Assembly (NCBI RefSeq): GCF_004027225.2
Contig: NC_044277.2
Span: forward strand, 97,709,552-97,773,551
DNA: 64,000 nucleotides
Source: Strigops habroptila
Taxonomy: Eukaryota > Chordata > Aves > Psittaciformes > Psittacidae
Direction: 5' to 3'
Shown here: positions 1 to 13,500 of the stretch, piece by piece
Position numbering within the stretch: position 1 is the first letter of the stretch
Layout: each line of letters opens with the position of its first letter
Made by a program: the position numbers and the translations under genes
Notes under the pieces: model-generated
Seen by the model: the letters and a program-made list of their open reading frames with translations, nothing else
Databases searched by the model: none
Told to the model about the DNA's origin: nothing

Positions 1-1876
1 AGAGAAGGATAAATGAGAAGGGAAGGGGATGTTGGGGATATTTGATCCTGGCAATGTGATAGTGTACTATTAAATTATACTACTGAGAACTCGGAGGTTC
101 AGCTCTATCAAAACTAGTTTGTTTCTGACGAGAGGAAGGTGAGGCTGGAGCTGAGGATGTGTCCGTTTGGTTATCCCAGGCTAGGTGCACGTTTTGTGTT
201 TTGAAATCTGGTTCAAAAACCCAGTTCAGACTTTAAATACTGTTTTGGCCTTAGCGCTGGAATGGAAAGAATGCAGCCTGAAATTTCATTTATTGAAGAG
301 CTTTTACCTTTTGAATATGAAAAGCACCCTTCTATGAAGAATACTCAACTGAGAACATTCAGGCTGTTCTGGAGCCTTGTTTCTGAAAGAGCAGTGTCAG
401 GATTAACCCATTCCGGACACCAGCCTGCAGGAGGTTGGTGCACTGGTCACAACTTTCCCATAGGAAGTATTCTGTTCCCCTGTGACCTCTGCGTCCTTTC
501 ACAGTACAAAGGACATTATTCTTCCCATGGGAATGCAACTGGAGAATAGGAACTTGATGTTAGAGCTGATTGTGTAGCATTTCTATGAAGAGAGGCTAGT
601 GTCTTGAGCATATTTCTTGTTTTCCCACCTCTGAAATCTTCAGAAGAACACTTCATCCCTGGCCCTCATTGGAGGAGAATCCGCGCTTGCTGAAGAGTGG
701 GACAACTGGGTTCCCAGGGTCTGTTCCTCTCTTCCTACTCTTTTTCCTTCCCTTTTGCTGATGCTGGGATGAGAGAGCTCCTGCAGCACCTGACGCCCAT
801 CGTTTTACTGAGGGGGTTGCAGTGGTGATAGTTTCTAGCATCTTGAGGCTATGAACACCTCTACAGCCCAACAAAGGGCAAGAAAATCTCTTTGGCTTTT
901 TTTTCCTGGCATGAGTCTGATCCAACATCTGGCTGTTTTCTGCTTCTGCAGGGAAACTCTTTGGTTTCACTTTTTTTTGGGGGGGTGTTTGTGGTGCTGA
1001 ATTTCTGGCATTGTCATGAAATCATGGCTGGAGTGAGGACTGGAAAAAGATCAGGGAGATGTTTGTAGGTCAAGTGGAGACTGTAAATCAGACGGTAGAC
1101 TCAGTGATTGGTGATCACTCTTGATTTTCTGCTTTGTGTGTTCTGAGTGTAGCCCAGGAATGCGTGAAATACCTGTAGCCATGTGTGTGTCTGTGAATAT
1201 ACCCCTGAAGGCTGTGGAAGTGCTGCCATGTAGGGGAGATGGCATATAGGCATGTAAGCTGAGGGCAGAGGGTTGCTGCTCTGATTCTGCTGTCTCCAGG
1301 GGGCCCGTGTTGGTTTGATGGATATGTGGCAAATGACTGCAGCATTGGGAGGGTGAATTATTGCTAATGGTCCCTATGCCCGCCTTGCCCTCAGGTGCTG
1401 AGTGAACTGCAGTCAGATTTATCTGCTCTGTTGGCAACAGCAGGGTGGGACTTTATCAATCCTAATTTTTAATAAACTCTTTCTTTGCCTTCCATTCCTC
1501 CTCTGTCCTTTCCCTGAACACACAGCTTTGGCAGGAAGGCTTCAGAAATTCTGTGTTGGATCTGGAGTTGTTACAGTGATGTGATGCACTGTTCCCCTCA
1601 AGAACAGGTATGTCACAGGCAGTTCTGCAATGTCAGGTCCTAATGGGGATGCTGTGGCTGGTAGCAGGGGCTTAGGGGGACAGAAGGACCATGTTGGGTC
1701 TGTTCCTGCTTAACCAAGCTTGGTCTTTTAAATGGAAAATGCTGCGATAAGATACATGTTAAAAATTTAGCTACAGGACTTTGCTGTAGGCAGCGAGATG
1801 GAGCAAATTATGTGTTGAAGTGCAAGAAAAATTACTACAAAACAGTGATTATTTTTTCCTCCTAATTCTCTCTCTT

Positions 1877-1899
1877 CCCCACCCCCCCCCCCCCGCCCC
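1877..1899. repeat. Poly-C tract
   Basis: A C-rich run with an uninterrupted stretch of about 13 C, broken by one A near its start and one G near its end, inside SCAP intron 1. It is a simple low-complexity tract; length may vary between individuals or assemblies. Confidence 0.9.
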
Positions 1900-3629
1900 A
1901 AGTCTTCACTAGCTCAGTCATGGTTTTATGACAGCTACTGCAAAGGCCTGATTCAATAATGCTTTATGGAAAACCAGGATGTTGAATATACTTTAAAAAC
2001 CAGGTTATTGTTTATTATAAAGAGTAAAGTTTTCATACCTTTGGTATTTTGCCTCTAAGCTTACAGTGGGCTTGTGTTGTCTGAGCTGCTGCTGCTATTA
2101 GCTGCATTTTCCTGCACTTGAGTGGTAAAGGGAGGCTTTCTGTGAAGGCTGTAAAATGCTTTCAGGCAGAAATGTGAAGAATTTGGGACATGTAGCTATT
2201 GTTAAGTGAGATAAAAGCTTTTGTCTTGGGAAATCAGTATTGTTCAGCATCTGTAAATTTGTTTTTCCTGCAAGAAGAAATGCTACATTTCTTCCTTTGC
2301 TGGTCAGTCTTGTTTTTTGGGTTTTTTGTTGTTGTTTTTTTTTGGTAGGAATTTGCAGTAGAGCCAGCAAACTGCAGCAACAGGAGGAGTTTTCCGAGAA
2401 AGTATAATCGCTACAGCAGCCATAATCCTATGAAATAGCCTTCTCTTTCTTCTTGCATTAGAGGCACAGTTTAATACTGCCTTGGTTTGGATTGTCTTGG
2501 TCATATACTCATTTAGTGAGTGTAGGAAATGTAAGAGCCTGTTCTGGTTCTGTGTCTGGGTGCTGCAAATCTCATGTGCTGGTGCAGGTGGAGATGAGAA
2601 AGTTGCTGTCTGTACGCAGAGATCTTGCACGATCGTTCTCAAACGTTAGTGAGGCTTGTAGGACCACAGACTGGGCTACCAAAAGAGTGATGTTAAGACT
2701 GATTAGATGTGTGCTTAATGAACATGCTGTGTGTGGGAAGTGGCAGTGCAAGTCTTCCTGTGTGTGTCTTCCTTTATACAGTGTGCCAGGGGATTGACTT
2801 GTGGGGGGCACCTTGGCAGCTGCTCAAACACTGGAACCAGTTGCAGAGAGGCTGTGGATTCTCCCGTCGGTGGAGATACTGAAAACCTGACTGGGCATAG
2901 CCCTCGTCAACCTGCCTTGGATCACCATCGTGATCTCCAGAGGTCCCTGCCAAACTGTACGGTGCTGCAGTATCTGTGAGGTTCTCCAGGGTGCAGCTGC
3001 GTTACCTGGTGCAGAGTTGACTGCCACAAGCTCCCCACTACAGAAAAGCTTTGGAAGTAGAAAGTGAATCATCTGCTCAGTGCTTGGACAGGTGGGATAT
3101 GGGAATGCCTGACCTACCTTCAGCTAGCTAGACGTTATGGTGTGCCAGACTTGGTTTTTATGAGGGGTTTGGGTGAAGAGCTGCTGTGCTGACACACACT
3201 GAGGCGGCAGCAGGGAGCAGATGGTATTATGGGGTGCTGTTACCCACTGATGCTGGTGCTTCATTCTGGTTGAAAAGTGGCTTTGTCTTATGCCAGCAGT
3301 CAGCGTGGAGTATACGCAGTGGTATGTAACATAGCCCGCTTTCTGATCAGGGTAAGATTCAGCTTTGCAAAAGGTGGCCCTGGGGTTGTGGAAGTGTCAT
3401 GGGCATGTAATATTCTCTCTGCCTGTCTTGTGTTGTGAATGAATAGCAAATAAATGATTGTGCTTTCTCTTTAGCCCTTGTTCTGTAGCTGCAGGGTTCT
3501 GTGTGAGAGGAGTTTTTGGCTACTTGAGATACTCGTCTGCAAGTATGTGTGGCAGAGGTTTTAGTACACCTGAAAAAGTACAGAAACATGTGTGTAACAT
3601 GGCATCAGAAAAAAATAATCAAGCTTTAG

Positions 3630-4380
3630 TCATATGATCCTACAATCCCAGGTTGGAAGGGACCTCAAGGATCATCTGGTCCAACCTTTCTAGGCAAAGC
3701 ATGACTTGCACTACATGGCCCAGCACTCTGTCCAGCCCAGTCTTAGCAGTGTCCAGTGCTGGGGAGTCACCACTTCCCTGAGGAGATTATTACGATGGCT
3801 GATTGTTCTCACTCTGAAAAATTTTCCTCTTGGGTCCAGTTGGAATCTCCTCAGGAGTAACTTGTGCCCATCACCTCTTGTCTTTTCCATGTGACTCTCT
3901 GTAAAAAGGGGGTCTCCATGTTCTTTGTGGCCACCCTTTAAATACTGGGACATGGTGATAAGGTCTCCCCTGAGCCTTCTTTTCTGTAGGCTGAAAAAGC
4001 CCAGCTCTCTCAGCCTTTCCTCACATGGTTTCCCGGTCCTTGGATCATCTTTGTGGCCCTTCTCTGGACCCTCTTCAGCTTGTCCATATCTTTTTTGTAT
4101 AGTGGGAACCAAAACTGAACACAGTATTCCAGGGGTGCCCTAGCAAGTGCTGAGTGGGACAATGACATCTTTATCTCTACTGGTGATGCCCTTGTTGATG
4201 TTCCCAGCATCCTGTTGGCTTTCTTTGCCACAGCTGCCCACTCTTCACTCCTGTTGAGCTTGTGTGCCCCAGGATCCCTTTCCACAGAGCTGCTCCACAG
4301 CCAGACAGATCCCAGCTTGTGCCGCACACTTGGATTGTGTTTACCCAGGTGCAAGACCTTACCCTTTTCCTGTTGAACTT
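3630..4380 (-). mobile_element. CR1 LINE 3' fragment, antisense to SCAP
   Basis: The copy begins with a degenerate terminal repeat and then the conserved GGTTGGAAGGGACCTC block. It runs about 750 bp through the 3' UTR into the end of the reverse-transcriptase ORF (CR1 sense on the - strand). It belongs to a subfamily different from the most frequent copies in this window (GATCATCTGGTCC in place of CTCATCCAGTTCC) and resembles those at 27131 and 34449. It is 5'-truncated, as is usual for CR1. Confidence 0.9.
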
Positions 4381-5306
4381 AGATTTCTTGAATTTGTTAT
4401 AAGCCAAATTATATTTTCTGTTTGTAGCATTGAATTTCCACTTTGGGACAAATTGGTGGCCTTAGTGTTGTGTTGCATCTCACATGAAATGTTTGCAAGG
4501 CTGCACTGAAATGTTTCCGGAGAAGTGGAGGGGTAACTTTGGTGCAGGGTGCTCTTCCCAATCCTGAGCTCACACTTGTGTATAGCTGAATTTGTGTAAT
4601 CCTGGCAATGGTAATGTTTTATGCTTGTGTGAATGGAAGGAATGACTAGAATGGCTAGAGAGCCTGAGCAATTGCTTAATATGTAACTTAGTTTGAAATT
4701 TAAGAGATATTTTAAAAGGCAAACCTGTTTCTTTCAGCACTTGTGTTTGCTTTTGTTTCTTGTGATATGTCTCTGAACTTCACTGTGTATCTGTTTCTTG
4801 TGCCTGAAGTGAACCAGAAATGTATGTACTGTGTTGCAAGGTTCAGGAAGCATCCTGATGTCCTCTTGTTTCCAGTCAAACTTTGTCTTGGGTTTGCAGT
4901 CATGCAAAGGAAAGGAATACTCTTGACTGGGTTCTTCTTCAACATTTCTCCTAAAATCAGAGGGTTTATTTTGTGTTAGCCAATCTTTGTTTGCAAAAAC
5001 GACTCTGAATTGGAACGGTTCCTGCTTTTAACTTTCATGAGCGCTGTTGTAGCATAAAGCTAATAAGGATTTCAGGATTTAATATGCAACTCCCGAAAAA
5101 CTAATAAGCAAATATTAGCTTTGGAATGTGTAATGTTTTCTTCTTAATGAACGTTAATGTTTCACAACAGGTGAAGTGAGAAAATACGAGGTTTTCCTCA
5201 TTGCAATTAGTAGAAACGGTTCCCAGTGCAGTGCTAATAACCAAAATTGCTGTTAGGATGTAAAGCTTGTCAAAGAGCCAGGCACAACATGTTTATGTCA
5301 CAGAAG

Positions 5307-5528
5307 ATCTAGACAAGATGTGAGGCAGAAGCTCTTCCCTGTGAGGGTGGTGAGGCGCTGGCACAGGTTGCCCAGAGAAGCTGTGACTGCCCCATCCCTG
5401 GCAGTGTTCAAGGCCAGGTTGGACGGGGCTTGGAGCAACCTGCTCTAGTGGAAGGTGTCCCTGCCCGTGGCAGGGAGCTGGAACTGGGTGAGGTTTAAGG
5501 TCCCTTCCAACCCAATCTGCAATTTTAG
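5307..5528 (+). mobile_element. CR1 LINE 3' fragment
   Basis: About 220 bp of CR1 3' UTR in sense orientation, recognisable from the TGTGAGGCAGAAG block through GTTCAAGGCCAGG to CCCTTCCAACCCAA. The terminal ATTCTATG repeats are eroded, suggesting an older copy. Confidence 0.9.
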
Positions 5529-7372
5529 GTTCTCTTTGTGACTGTAAGACGAACCCTTCCTATTCCACGTGAATGTGATGTACAGTGTTCTGGCCAGCTT
5601 GGCAGCCTTACCCCCTGCATTGCAAGGTGTCCAGACAGCAGGAGCACCTCTCATCCCTCCCCTCTCTGAAAATCCTGGAATGTTCATGCTGGTGCTGAAC
5701 TGCAGGCAAACTGAAATTGCCTACGACTGGTGTTGATTCTTGTGCCAAGATGTAGTGTCTTGCTAAAAGGTATGAACCAAAATATTTATCCAGGTTTTCC
5801 ATGTGGTCATTAGGATAAGAGACTGGTGCTTCTGTTGTTAATAATCTGATTATTTTTAGTTGTATTACGGGGTGGAGGGAGGGAGGAGGGATAGGTACGT
5901 CACTGTGAAACAGTCCTGTGGGCATTAAATATAATTGAATCTTGAATTTAAAGCATGATGGCTGTACTTAGAGTTTGTTGTCCCTCCTATGCTCCCATAT
6001 AGCTGAAAGTGGGTGCTTAGAAAAGAATACAAAACAAACCAGCACCTATGATGCCTCCTCCAGCTTTTAAATATTTCAGGCTTACAGAATTCCTAAGCGA
6101 GATATGTATAAAACCTCTTAATGAGTTTCTTGTCTGTGTGAACCCATTGGACCTTCTTCTCTAGTGTTCTCTACATTCAAGATGGTGAAGACAAGTTGTT
6201 AAATGTCAGATGCCCACCTGGTTTTCATAGGTCACCTCTGTTTAGGTCTCATATTCCGTTTTCTGATGCAATCATAAATGGTGATTTCCTGTGGACAAAA
6301 TGACCTATTTCATATGCTTTGGGTCTCTTATTGTCCCAGTCTTATTCTGGAGAAGCCAGGAAAAATGTGCTTATTCCCTCGCAGATAAAAATATAAAAAT
6401 CTTGGATAATCATAGCTTTGAAGTGTATGAAAAAATCAGCCTTGCGTTGAAGCCTTTTACTTCTCAGAACACTGTTGGTAACCAACTTTGCTTTTAGCCT
6501 GAGATTTAGAAAGAAAAAAAGAAAGGAAAAGGTTAGAGGGTAGGTTTCTTCTCCATCTTTCCTAGAAATTTGGGTGGTGGTTTATTGTAATGTATTATCT
6601 TAACCTTTTCTTAGGGCTCTTTCTATTGCATTTTTCTACTTTATAAATCAAATTGCAAGCTGAAGCTGACCACTTCTGACATCTGTGATTCGGTTTGCTC
6701 TCGGTGAATGGCTAGACATAAATCTTACAGTCAAGTCAAAATCTGCCTTGACGAGAAGCGTCTGCATTCGTTTATTTTACTGTGTAGTGTACTCTGGCTA
6801 CTTACACTTCCCTCCCTCATTGCCCATGCAAAAATAACTCTCTGGGTTGCCTTAGCTGTAAAGCCTGCTCTGGTCTCTTGTAACTGGCATGTTGCTAATA
6901 GTTAAAGCTCTGAAAGCTCTTCAGCCTGTGTCCAAGAGCACTTCCCCTAAGACCACGTTGCTGACAGCTAGCCTCAATCCTTCTTTTCTAATTGGCATTT
7001 TGGCATCTCCTAGGAGTACTGCTTAATTCTCTTCCTGCTAAGCTCCTTTTCTTCCTTCCTCTCAGACGGTTTGGTTCCTAGCTCTGCTCCTGCAGGTCCT
7101 CTCTGACCAGCAGCCGCTCACGGCTGGTGCCTGACATCTGTTCAGTTGCTGTTCGCTGTCCACTTGCATTTTTGAGCCTTTCTTCCGTTAGGCAAAACCC
7201 AATCATCTGATCAAATTGCCTATAGGCTCATAACAAATTCTTGATGTGCGGTGTCTGTTTCCTCTTCTGAGCAGGTACAGTGCTGGAAATCTTTCTAAAG
7301 CCAGTTGCTAATGTTTATTTTCCTTTTATTTCTCTATTTTTCTAATGAGCTTGCTTTCTTTCCAATTTCTAG

Positions 7373-7589
7373 CTGGATACAGTGCCTTGGCTGAAGCGTT
7401 GCACATGCTGGAATTGCCCAACCCGCTGATGTGTTCCGGGATGGCAGCTAGGTGACGACAATTGAGGATGACCCTGACTGAAAAGCTGCGTGAGAGGATA
7501 TCGCGGGCGTTCTACAACCACGGGCTGTTGTGTGCTTCCTACCCCATCCTCATCATCCTCTTTACTGGTCTCTGTATTCTGGCCTGCTG
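7373..7589 (+). CDS. SCAP: SCAP exon 2: end of 5'UTR, start codon, first membrane helix
   Basis: Acceptor TTCTAG ends at 7372; donor GTAAGT starts at 7590. The first 95 nt are 5'UTR and contain a 16-codon uORF. Translation starts at 7468 (A at -3) with [15 protein letters not shown], the highly conserved SCAP N-terminus. Residues about 19-40 form the hydrophobic first helix. The exon ends within Cys41 (phase 2), completed by exon 3. Confidence 0.95.
7405..7455 (+). promoter_or_regulatory. Upstream ORF in SCAP 5'UTR
   Basis: A 16-codon ORF beginning ATG CTG GAA and ending TGA lies wholly within exon 2. It contains two further in-frame ATGs at 7429 and 7441. Its stop lies 12 nt before the SCAP start, and it is in the same frame as SCAP. 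Such short uORFs can lower or gate translation of the main frame; that role is inferred here. Confidence 0.7.
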
Positions 7590-10500
7590 GTAAGTCATGC
7601 AAGAGGACTTGTCGTCACAGAGGTCTGCTGCTTTGTGGGGTTTTAATAGCAATGCCATGAATGTACTTGGGTTTCCCTGTCCAGTGAGCTATCCCAGAAG
7701 CTCTTCTGTATTTTTTATTATTGTTTTTTAAATGTAATAGATTTTTGTCATATCTTTCAGTGGCACAAAAGAAAAGACAGAGATGAAGTATCTTCATGTG
7801 GTTTAATAAGTAAATATTAAAAACTAATTGAATAAGTGAAGTAAAGCAATAAATAAAATAAAAGGAATCCCTGAACACCTGGTGGTGGACTCCAAACCCA
7901 TGAATTAAAAATGGGGAGAAGGAAAGTTGATCTTTCTCTCACACTTGCCTATTCTGTTCTCCCTTCAGCTGGTACTCTTCTTTCTCAGCCCTTGCATTGG
8001 CACGTGCGTGTTGTGTGTTCTTGTAAACTCTCTGCTCTCCTTATGGACTCTTAATTTGGATACGAGTTGCAACTGAATATAATTTCATTCTCGGAAATGT
8101 TACATGGGCCTCCTAATTGTCTCCAATGAGGCAATATTACTACTGGAGTTGAGAAAACTTTTGTGCTCAGATTTGTGGATAGACACATGCATATACACGT
8201 TCTGTTTTCAGGTTTTTAATTCTAAGTATCTTTGGTCAAAAGAAACCCTATGTGATGATCTACTTTTCTTTTATAAAAGCTCCCCCTATGTTTGTACAGA
8301 TACAGATGTACATTTTTCTTCGAGCACTGCTGAGGATAGGACAGACTTCATCCACATCTACAGTTAAAAGATTACCTATGAATTGAGGTGTTTCCACCGA
8401 GTCCCTGAGGCTTCAAGCCAGCTTGTCTCTGGCAGATTAGCTACTGGTAATTGTGTATTTGTGAAAGTATTTCAGGATTCTCCAGTAATTGGTTACCTTT
8501 AGGCTGCAGAAATTTGTCCAAAACACCATCAGGTGTAAAGTGATTAGTTTTATGTTTTCTTTAATGAGTTTCAGTAACTCATTAGAAAAGCAAATAATGG
8601 CCTGAGGAGAGACCAGGTTTTAAAAACACGGTGACAGTTTCTTTCCCGAAAAGGTTGTCAAGCACGGGAACAGGCTGCCCAGGGAAGTGGTGGAGTCACC
8701 GTCCCTGGAGGGATTTAAAAGACCTGTAGATGTGGTACACAGGAACATTTAGTGGTGGGCTTGCTGTGCTGGGTTAATGGTTGGACTCTTAAGGGAGCTT
8801 AAGGGTCTTTTCCAATCCAAACGATCCTGTGATTCTCTGGCGCCTTTTGAGAGCAGCAAAAAAAATTGAAGTGTGGTGAAAGCGCTCCCTCTTTAGAAGT
8901 GATTTTTGGGACTATTGCAGTTCCAGTTCTGAGCTGCTCTGTATGAGCTGGTGTTTACCAGGTATTAATTCTGGCTTGAGAAGTAGCATTACTAACTGGG
9001 TCAAAACTATTCCAGAGTGCAGTACCTTCTGCACTGGAGCATTTCAGTGTGGTAAGGCTGAACTCTGACAGGAGAATAGCGTACAGGACACTCCAAGATA
9101 TTTACTGGAAGTTTAGTTTTGGGTTGAGGTCTTCAAGTTTCTTAGTTTGAGCCTGAGGTCTGACTTCTTCATGGTTGACCTTGATGATGGGGTGGACTGC
9201 ACCTTCAGCAAGTTTGCAGATGATACAAACTTCATATATCATGAACTAGAAAGTGAAAAACTGGATAAGTGGCTGATACACCAGATGCCTGCATGGGCAG
9301 AGAGGAACCTCATTAAATGTGACACAAGGAAATGTAGAAGGAAGAATAACCCCAGGCATCTGTGCAGTCTGGGAGCCAGTGCTCTGGAAAACAGCTTTGC
9401 AGGACATGTGCAGAGGTCGTGGTGGACACCAAGAGGAATGCAGGCCAGCTGTGTGCCCTGGGGGCAGAGGTGGCCCACAGTGTCCTGGGCTGCATTAGGG
9501 AGGAGGTTGCAGAAGGTCAAGGGAGGCGATCCTTCCCTTCCACACAGCACCAGTTAGGCCCCACCTGGAGTGCTGGGTCCGGTGCTGGGCTTCCTGTTAA
9601 AAGGACATGGTATTAGGTGAGAAGTCTGGCAGAGGGCCGTGAAGATGATGAAGGGGCCGCAGCATCTCTTCCATGAGGAAAGACTGAGAGAGCTCTGTTC
9701 AGCCTAGAGAAGAAAAGGTGCAGGGAAAATGATCACCATGTATAAATATATGAAAAGAGGGTGTAAAGGGAATGGGTACCCAGTGACAGGACATGATGAA
9801 ATAGGCACAAGCTGAAACACGCGAGTTTCTTATACTGGTGGAGGCCACTGATGAGGGGTGTTGCTCAGGGGTCAGTGTCGGGACTGGCGCTGTTCAACAC
9901 CTTTGTCAGTGACATGGACAGTGGGATCAAGCACCCTCAGCAAGTTTGCTGACGACACTGAGCTGTGTGCTGCTGTGAACACGCTGGAGGGAAGGAATCC
10001 ATCCAGAGGGACCTGGACAGGCTGCAGAGGTGGGACAGTGCAAACCTCATGGAGTTCAACAAGGCCAAGTGCAAGGTCCTGCACCTGGGTCAGGGCAACC
10101 CCAAGCACAAACACAGGCTGGGGGAGACTGGATTGAGAGCAGCCCTGAGGAGAAGGACTTGGGGGTGTTGGTCAATGAGAACCTCACCATGACCCAGCTT
10201 CAGTGTGCGCTTGATCCCAGAAACCAACCGTGTCCTGGGCTGCATCACCAGCAGCGTCATGGTCTTTAAGGTCCCTTCGGTGATTCTATGAAATGCCCAC
10301 CAGATGACATAGCTCCAGGACTCCATCTTAGGGAGAGTTAGTGTATTAATTTTCCCAAGTAATTGCTCCCATGCTTTTGAAGTTTCCTGCCTCACCCCAC
10401 AGATAGCCAGTAGTCATTAAGATAACTGTTAATTTCTTCTGTATTCCTGTTATTTCATACCATTTTATATATTCAGGCATCCTGATTGAAAAAGAAAATA

Positions 10501-13500
10501 CTGTCCTTTCATTGGCCTTGGTACCCTGCCCCCACAAAACCTATAAAATTCTACTTTATCTGATGAAAAGACTTGTTCAGAAGGAGCTAAAGGGAGCTGT
10601 GGCATAGCCGCCTCCTGGGGAAGCTTCCTCTTGGCTGGAGGAGCTCACTGACAGCCACAAAGGATCACATCTGCATTTTTCCCTGCAGTCATATCATGAG
10701 GACTCTGAGTAATGGTCTTTGGCACCGATTTACTGCTGGAGTTTAATTTGTGCTCTTCAGAAGTATTCCAGATTCTTAGGACAGATCTTACTGATTTATC
10801 TCAGCCACTCACTGCAAAATGAGTGAGAAATGTGCTGAAATTTGGAGAAAAAAGAAGGTGGAAAAAAAAATCTAGGCCCAGCTTCGAGGTGGAAGCTCAT
10901 TTTTAGGCAATGTTTCTGTCCAACAGGATTGGTTAGAGACCTTCAGTACTGTTTGCGTAGTAGTGCCGATTAGTGTCTGAAGCATGGAGCAATTAAGTAG
11001 TAGGAACTACAGGTCTTTATAACAAGAAAAGAAGAAACACAGGTGATCTGGTGGTTTCATGCTGACTTTTATCAACAGAGAAGGAGCTAATGGCATCCCG
11101 ATGTTGCTGATGTTAGTCCCTGTCCTGGAAGAATCGAATGGAAAAAAGGAGAAGGTGGTAGAGCAAAAAGGAAGCATTCTGTATTTTTCAGCCTTAAGCA
11201 TGGTTAATAAAGACATTGTATTGTTCCGGTGAGCAGTAGATCTTGTATCCTGACTTCTTGAAAGGGAGAGAGGTGAAACAGTTTTCTTCTTCTGTGCCTG
11301 CATGCACCCAACATCAAGGAGAGCTTGTAAAATTCTGCTGCAGAAGACATTAACTCAGTTGTTCTCGTTTTCCTCACCCTCACCTCAGTAAAAGTTGTCC
11401 ATCTCTGTGTTCAGATAACACTTTTAAAGCTGAAATAAAGCACATGGGCCATGATTTGTCCTGCATCGGTCTTGGTTCTCAGTCAGTGTGACAACAATTA
11501 ACATGCAGGTGTTTCTCCTGTTCCGAAAGGTCAGGTGTCAAGGATCAGGTCACACAGTGACCACACTGTAGTGTCTGCTGCAGGTTGGTTGAATGCATTC
11601 TCTCTTCAACCTTGGAAGTATTTTGTGTAGACGCTGTTTTTAATGTCACCTGTAGACAGGACATTGCTTATCTGTTAATTAATATTCAAAGCAAAAATTC
11701 CTATGACTCATTCTTACTCTGTAGTCTTATTCAAAGTCTCAAAATTCAAGTTAGTTCTCACTTCAGAAGGGAGCGGTTTCTGCTGAACGACCTATTTTTG
11801 GACATGTTACTTCTTGCTTTACTATATATCCCTTGGTAGGTGACATTCATTTTCATCACCCCACTTAAATGGGTTTGCATTAAGATCTGGATTTTTCTTC
11901 CCTGGTAGAATGAGAGTGCCACTTAAGATAATCTGACACAAGAGTAGTTCCTCCTCCCCAGCTCAGAGAAGAACAGATGACACCTATAAATCTGGTAATC
12001 AGGGTAAATTTGAAATTCCTGTGTAGTTCTGAAGAACAGTTTTTAGCTAAAGTAAGAATTTAAAATGAACCAGTTGTCTCTGTGAAGCAGATTTAGGAGA
12101 ATGAAGCAGGGTGAGCCTTTGCAGGTGTTCATTAGTTGACTGAAGCACTAGGTTCTCCTCCTAAAGGATTATGGAACTGGCTGGAAGCAGAGCCCACAGA
12201 GTGTGTGCGTGCACACACATATTTCTTTCTAAAAGAACATTTCACTATCTTACAGGTTTGTACTGTCTTGTGTGAGAACCAGAGGAGCCAGTTGCTGTCA
12301 GACTCTTTGTGTTCCAAATCCACAGAGAATAGAGTCTCCTGTGGGACCGTGTGATGAAACTAGAAGCAAGTTCTCTGTAACAAGACCTCTCTTCTGCTTC
12401 ACAGAAAAAGGGAAGCAGGCAGCACAGAGCGAGGGGAATCTTCACTTCTGCAGTGCAGATTTTTGAGAGCCCTGTCAGGAGGAAACAGGGAAAAGCAAAC
12501 ATTTATTCAGAAATAGGTTTTGTTTATGCACTTACCAGGGCTAAAAAGGGAACCGTTGCTGCCGAATATCCGGCCTTCCCTACCCTCTGGTAAGACCCTT
12601 TATCAAATTTCCTATTTCTCATTAGCAATGGGTTTTCAGGTTGTTCTGTCTTTGCGGTAGTTTAGGCTGGAAACAGGCTAAAAGCTTGTTCTGCAGTGTG
12701 CAAAATGGAGGTGGTAGCTATTTTAAGGCAATATATCACCACCTTCCCTGTTACCTAAGACCTGGCAGCTCTCTCCATCATATTCACCAGCTGAAGAGTA
12801 TTCTGGCATGGTGGTGATCTCTGCTTTGATTCTGAGGAGGAGGAATATGCAATTGTAGGGTTTGCAGCTCTGTTGAGTTGCCAGCTGCCTCGGGCTGACC
12901 TGGCAGTTCTCCATCTTGGCCCTCTAAGCTGTCTTGAAAATATGTAAAGTAGTTGGATGAACATTTTTTGCTTGAACCTGCCTCATGCTTGGTAACTAAA
13001 ACACACTCTTCCTTGAATTCAGCAATACCAACCTGTAGATGGTCTGTTTTCCCATTATTTTGGATTTGCAGAAGGGTTTCAGGGTGCATGGCAACATGAG
13101 CATCTAAAAAGAAGCTTTCTCAAAACCGAAACCTCTTTGGAGCTTTCCTGTCATCTGGTTTAGGTCCTACTTTTCTTCCCTCCTTTCTCTGTGCTTTCCA
13201 TACTGGTGTTATCTCTTTCCCTCACTGTCAAAAAAAATCTCTAACAAAGAGAAATGAGAGGAGAATCAAACCAAAGTGCTAGAAATGATAGATTGGTTTG
13301 GGTTGGAGGGCACCTTGGAGAAATCACTTCCCTGAAACTCGTTTGGAACAGTTCTTGCCTTTGGTGGAAAGCGCACGTAGAAGCGACCTAGGCTTGTTGC
13401 ATCTCGCAATCCTTGCAGCGTTTGGTGTCTGTGGGAAGCCAGGATGCTTCTGACACCTTACAGCAGCTCTGGTTTGGTGTTTTTAAGTATCTTTTTACTT

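Larger units (their letters stand above)
1..7372 (+). other. SCAP: SCAP intron 1 (5'UTR intron, 5' end outside window)
   Basis: No coding exon is supported here. The stretch is AT-rich, without a CpG-rich promoter, so SCAP exon 1 and the promoter are inferred to lie left of the window. It holds a C-rich run near 1877-1899, a long CR1 fragment (3630-4380) and a shorter one (5307-5528). The remaining sequence shows nothing I can identify. Short open frames here have no splice context or family resemblance. Confidence 0.75.

Noticed and set aside
1..300. SCAP first exon or promoter inside the window
   Set aside because: No GC-rich, CpG-dense stretch or plausible first-exon donor is seen; the exon is more likely left of the window.
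262..549. Possible exon or small gene at the left edge (95 residues, +)
   Set aside because: No splice sites, domain or repeat match; a frame of this size is expected by chance in intron sequence.
9147..9557. 136-residue frame with reverse-transcriptase-like sequence as a functional gene
   Set aside because: It is a truncated, frame-broken CR1 ORF2 remnant; only the FADD box region is recognisable.
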